Source: SAR202 cluster bacterium (lineage in GTDB: Bacteria > Chloroflexota > Dehalococcoidia > Lucifugimonadales > UBA826). Taken from it: a DNA stretch of 50,585 bases. The notes below the pieces were generated by a model. The model worked only from the letters and a program-made list of their open reading frames with translations. It was not told the origin of the DNA and made no database searches. The stretch spans positions 1 to 50,585 of the forward strand of contig RQOP01000034.1 in the NCBI GenBank assembly GCA_008373095.1, in the 5' to 3' direction. This document shows positions 49,489 to 50,585 of the stretch, piece by piece. The position numbers and the translations under genes were made by a program. The stretch's first letter is position 1, and each line of letters begins with the position of its first letter.

Positions 49489-50585
49489 TCAGATGAATCG
49501 TCCAGATTTAGGCAAAAACGCCTGTTTTACATCGCTAGCAATCTCATCAATAAGGTTTTCTTGATGAGGTGCTAAATCTTGACCGGGCAAATCGTCGCGG
49601 ACTCCCAAGTCAGTTATTTCGGTCCTTATTCCACTCAATGCTTCCAGCGTAGCAAGACCACAGAATGGGACGTACCTTTTTGAATAGCCACCTTCGTGAG
49701 AGAACACAATTTTGCCCTCACATACATCATTAGCCAACTCCAGGAGCATTTGGGTAAGTTGTCTATAGGATTCAGATGTTAGCAGCATTCGACCCAATGG
49801 GTCATATACGCTTGCATCAAATCCACAAGGAACTAGTATTATTTCCGGCTGAAAGGATCTTATTGCAGGTGTCACGATACGTTCTATTGTTGAATGATAG
49901 GCGCCGTGTCCTGAGCCTGCAGGTAGAGGAATGTTGATATTGAAGTTTTCCCCTTCCTTCCTTCCTCGCTCAGCAAATTTTCCCGAATCTGCAGGGAATA
50001 GACCATCCTGGTGAATGGAAATTGTTAAAACATTGGGGTCGTCGTAAAACGCCTGTTGGGTTCCGTTACCGTGATGAACGTCCCAATCAATAGTTGCTAT
50101 CCGTTCAATTTTCCAGATATCCCTTGCATGCATTGCAGCTAATGCCACGTTGGCAAATATGCAGAATCCTCTTCCTATATCGCGTTCGGCGTGATGCCCA
50201 GGAGGTCGTACAAGGGCATAGGCGTTATCCACTTTGCCACTCAATACCGCTTCTGTGGCTACGATTGTCCCTCCAGCAGCTAGCTTGGCAATTTCATAAG
50301 AGCCTTTTCCAAACGGTGTATTCGGCCCTGCCAATCCTCCTAAATCGTCGCTAAGCTCTTTAATCCTATTGATGTAATCTTCTGTGTGGAAGCGCCGTAA
50401 TTCGTCTTCAGTAGCCATACGAGGATCAAGGCGAGTAAGTTTATCAGTAAGGCCAGACACATCCAGAAGATTTTTCATCCGTCTTTTTGTTTCGGGATTC
50501 TCGAAGTGTTCGCCAGGCTCAATATTTACTGCGGCTCCGCTTCCTGTGTCGTGCCACATATATTTTTCGTGCCATAAGAATCCCG
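49489..50585 (-). CDS. Histone deacetylase-family protein (5' end outside window)
   Basis: Zinc-dependent deacetylase of the class II/acetylpolyamine amidohydrolase type. The reading frame continues past the first ATG at 50559, reading GFLWHEKYMWHDTGSGA, which is the conserved family N-terminus, so the gene is truncated by the right edge rather than starting at 50559. Further motifs: VRPPGHHAERDIGRGFCIFA, TIDWDVHHGNGTQQAFYDDP, LVPCGFDASVYDPLGRM, and the catalytic Tyr in SHEGGYSKRY. Only a few residues are missing. Members remove acetyl groups from small amines or proteins. Confidence 0.94.
   Translation of the reverse strand, partial: GFLWHEKYMWHDTGSGAAVNIEPGEHFENPETKRRMKNLLDVSGLTDKLTRLDPRMATEDELRRFHTEDYINRIKELSDDLGGLAGPNTPFGKGSYEIAKLAAGGTIVATEAVLSGKVDNAYALVRPPGHHAERDIGRGFCIFANVALAAMHARDIWKIERIATIDWDVHHGNGTQQAFYDDPNVLTISIHQDGLFPADSGKFAERGRKEGENFNINIPLPAGSGHGAYHSTIERIVTPAIRSFQPEIILVPCGFDASVYDPLGRMLLTSESYRQLTQMLLELANDVCEGKIVFSHEGGYSKRYVPFCGLATLEALSGIRTEITDLGVRDDLPGQDLAPHQENLIDEIASDVKQAFLPKSGRFI

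Noticed and set aside
49489-50559. Complete HDAC gene starting at 50559
   Set aside because: The frame upstream of that ATG reads GFLWHEKY, which is the conserved N-terminus, so the gene continues past the window edge.

Overview
The window is AT-rich, densely coded bacterial DNA, apparently from a marine Chloroflexota of the SAR202 (Dehalococcoidia-like) type. That placement is inferred from gene content and was not tested by a search. The supporting content is five luciferase-like flavin/F420 monooxygenases, two F420-type (Ddn-like) nitroreductases, two mandelate-racemase-type enolases, CaiB/BaiF CoA-transferase, HpcH/HpaI aldolases, amidase, three MFS carriers, and a Val-Lys-Glu repeat protein. 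TTG start codons with good Shine-Dalgarno (SD) spacing are frequent, and gene overlaps are common.

Layout. 1-6.9 kb: the 3' end of dnaE meets a convergent minus-strand run of moxR, DUF58, tgpA-like and ogt. 6.9-9.4 kb: two tiny coupled ORFs, a cupin, tRNA-Val and tRNA-Arg, a Ddn-like reductase and an M42 peptidase. 9.6-10.8 kb: a lone plus-strand acyl-CoA-dehydrogenase-like flavoenzyme. 10.8-19.0 kb: ten consecutive minus-strand genes with gaps under 50 bp (1-Cys peroxiredoxin, DUF4395, SDR, LLM, Ddn-like, LLM, LLM, MazG-like, HpcH, FIST). They are headed by a leader holding a strong terminator hairpin just before the first ribosome binding site. 19.3 kb: an orphan membrane protein. 19.8-25.7 kb: a five-gene catabolic operon (amidase, enolase, CoA-transferase, HpcH, LLM) divergent from an MFS carrier. 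27-29.6 kb: a haloalkane dehalogenase divergent from an FlK-like thioesterase and a zinc alcohol dehydrogenase. 29.6-34.6 kb: a sugar-acid-like cluster (unknown two-repeat protein, SDR, MFS, rhamnonate-dehydratase-like enolase, cyclase). 34.8-37.2 kb: LLM plus amidohydrolase. 37.2-41.7 kb: cupin, asparaginase-like, epoxide-hydrolase-like, class A beta-lactamase-like and aldo/keto reductase. 41.9-50.6 kb: small unknowns, a zinc-ribbon repeat protein with an SDR, an MFS carrier, ACT-malic enzyme, beta-hydroxyacid dehydrogenase, enoyl-CoA hydratase family protein, and a histone-deacetylase family gene cut by the right edge.

Taken together the genes look like a scavenger of recalcitrant or xenobiotic-like organics. 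Monooxygenases and dehalogenase/epoxide hydrolase open substrates, amidases and amidohydrolases cleave C-N bonds, enolase and aldolase enzymes and acyl-CoA chemistry feed central metabolism, and the peroxiredoxin copes with oxidants. The points most worth checking are the attenuator-like leader before the peroxiredoxin operon, the peroxiredoxin/DUF4395 dithiol pairing, active-site substitutions in the TgpA-like protein (Cys to Ser), the asparaginase (Asp to Ala) and an enolase (Asp to Asn), the tiny ORF pair, and a tRNA-Arg with anticodon GCG. No CRISPR array, insertion sequence, prophage or rRNA was seen.
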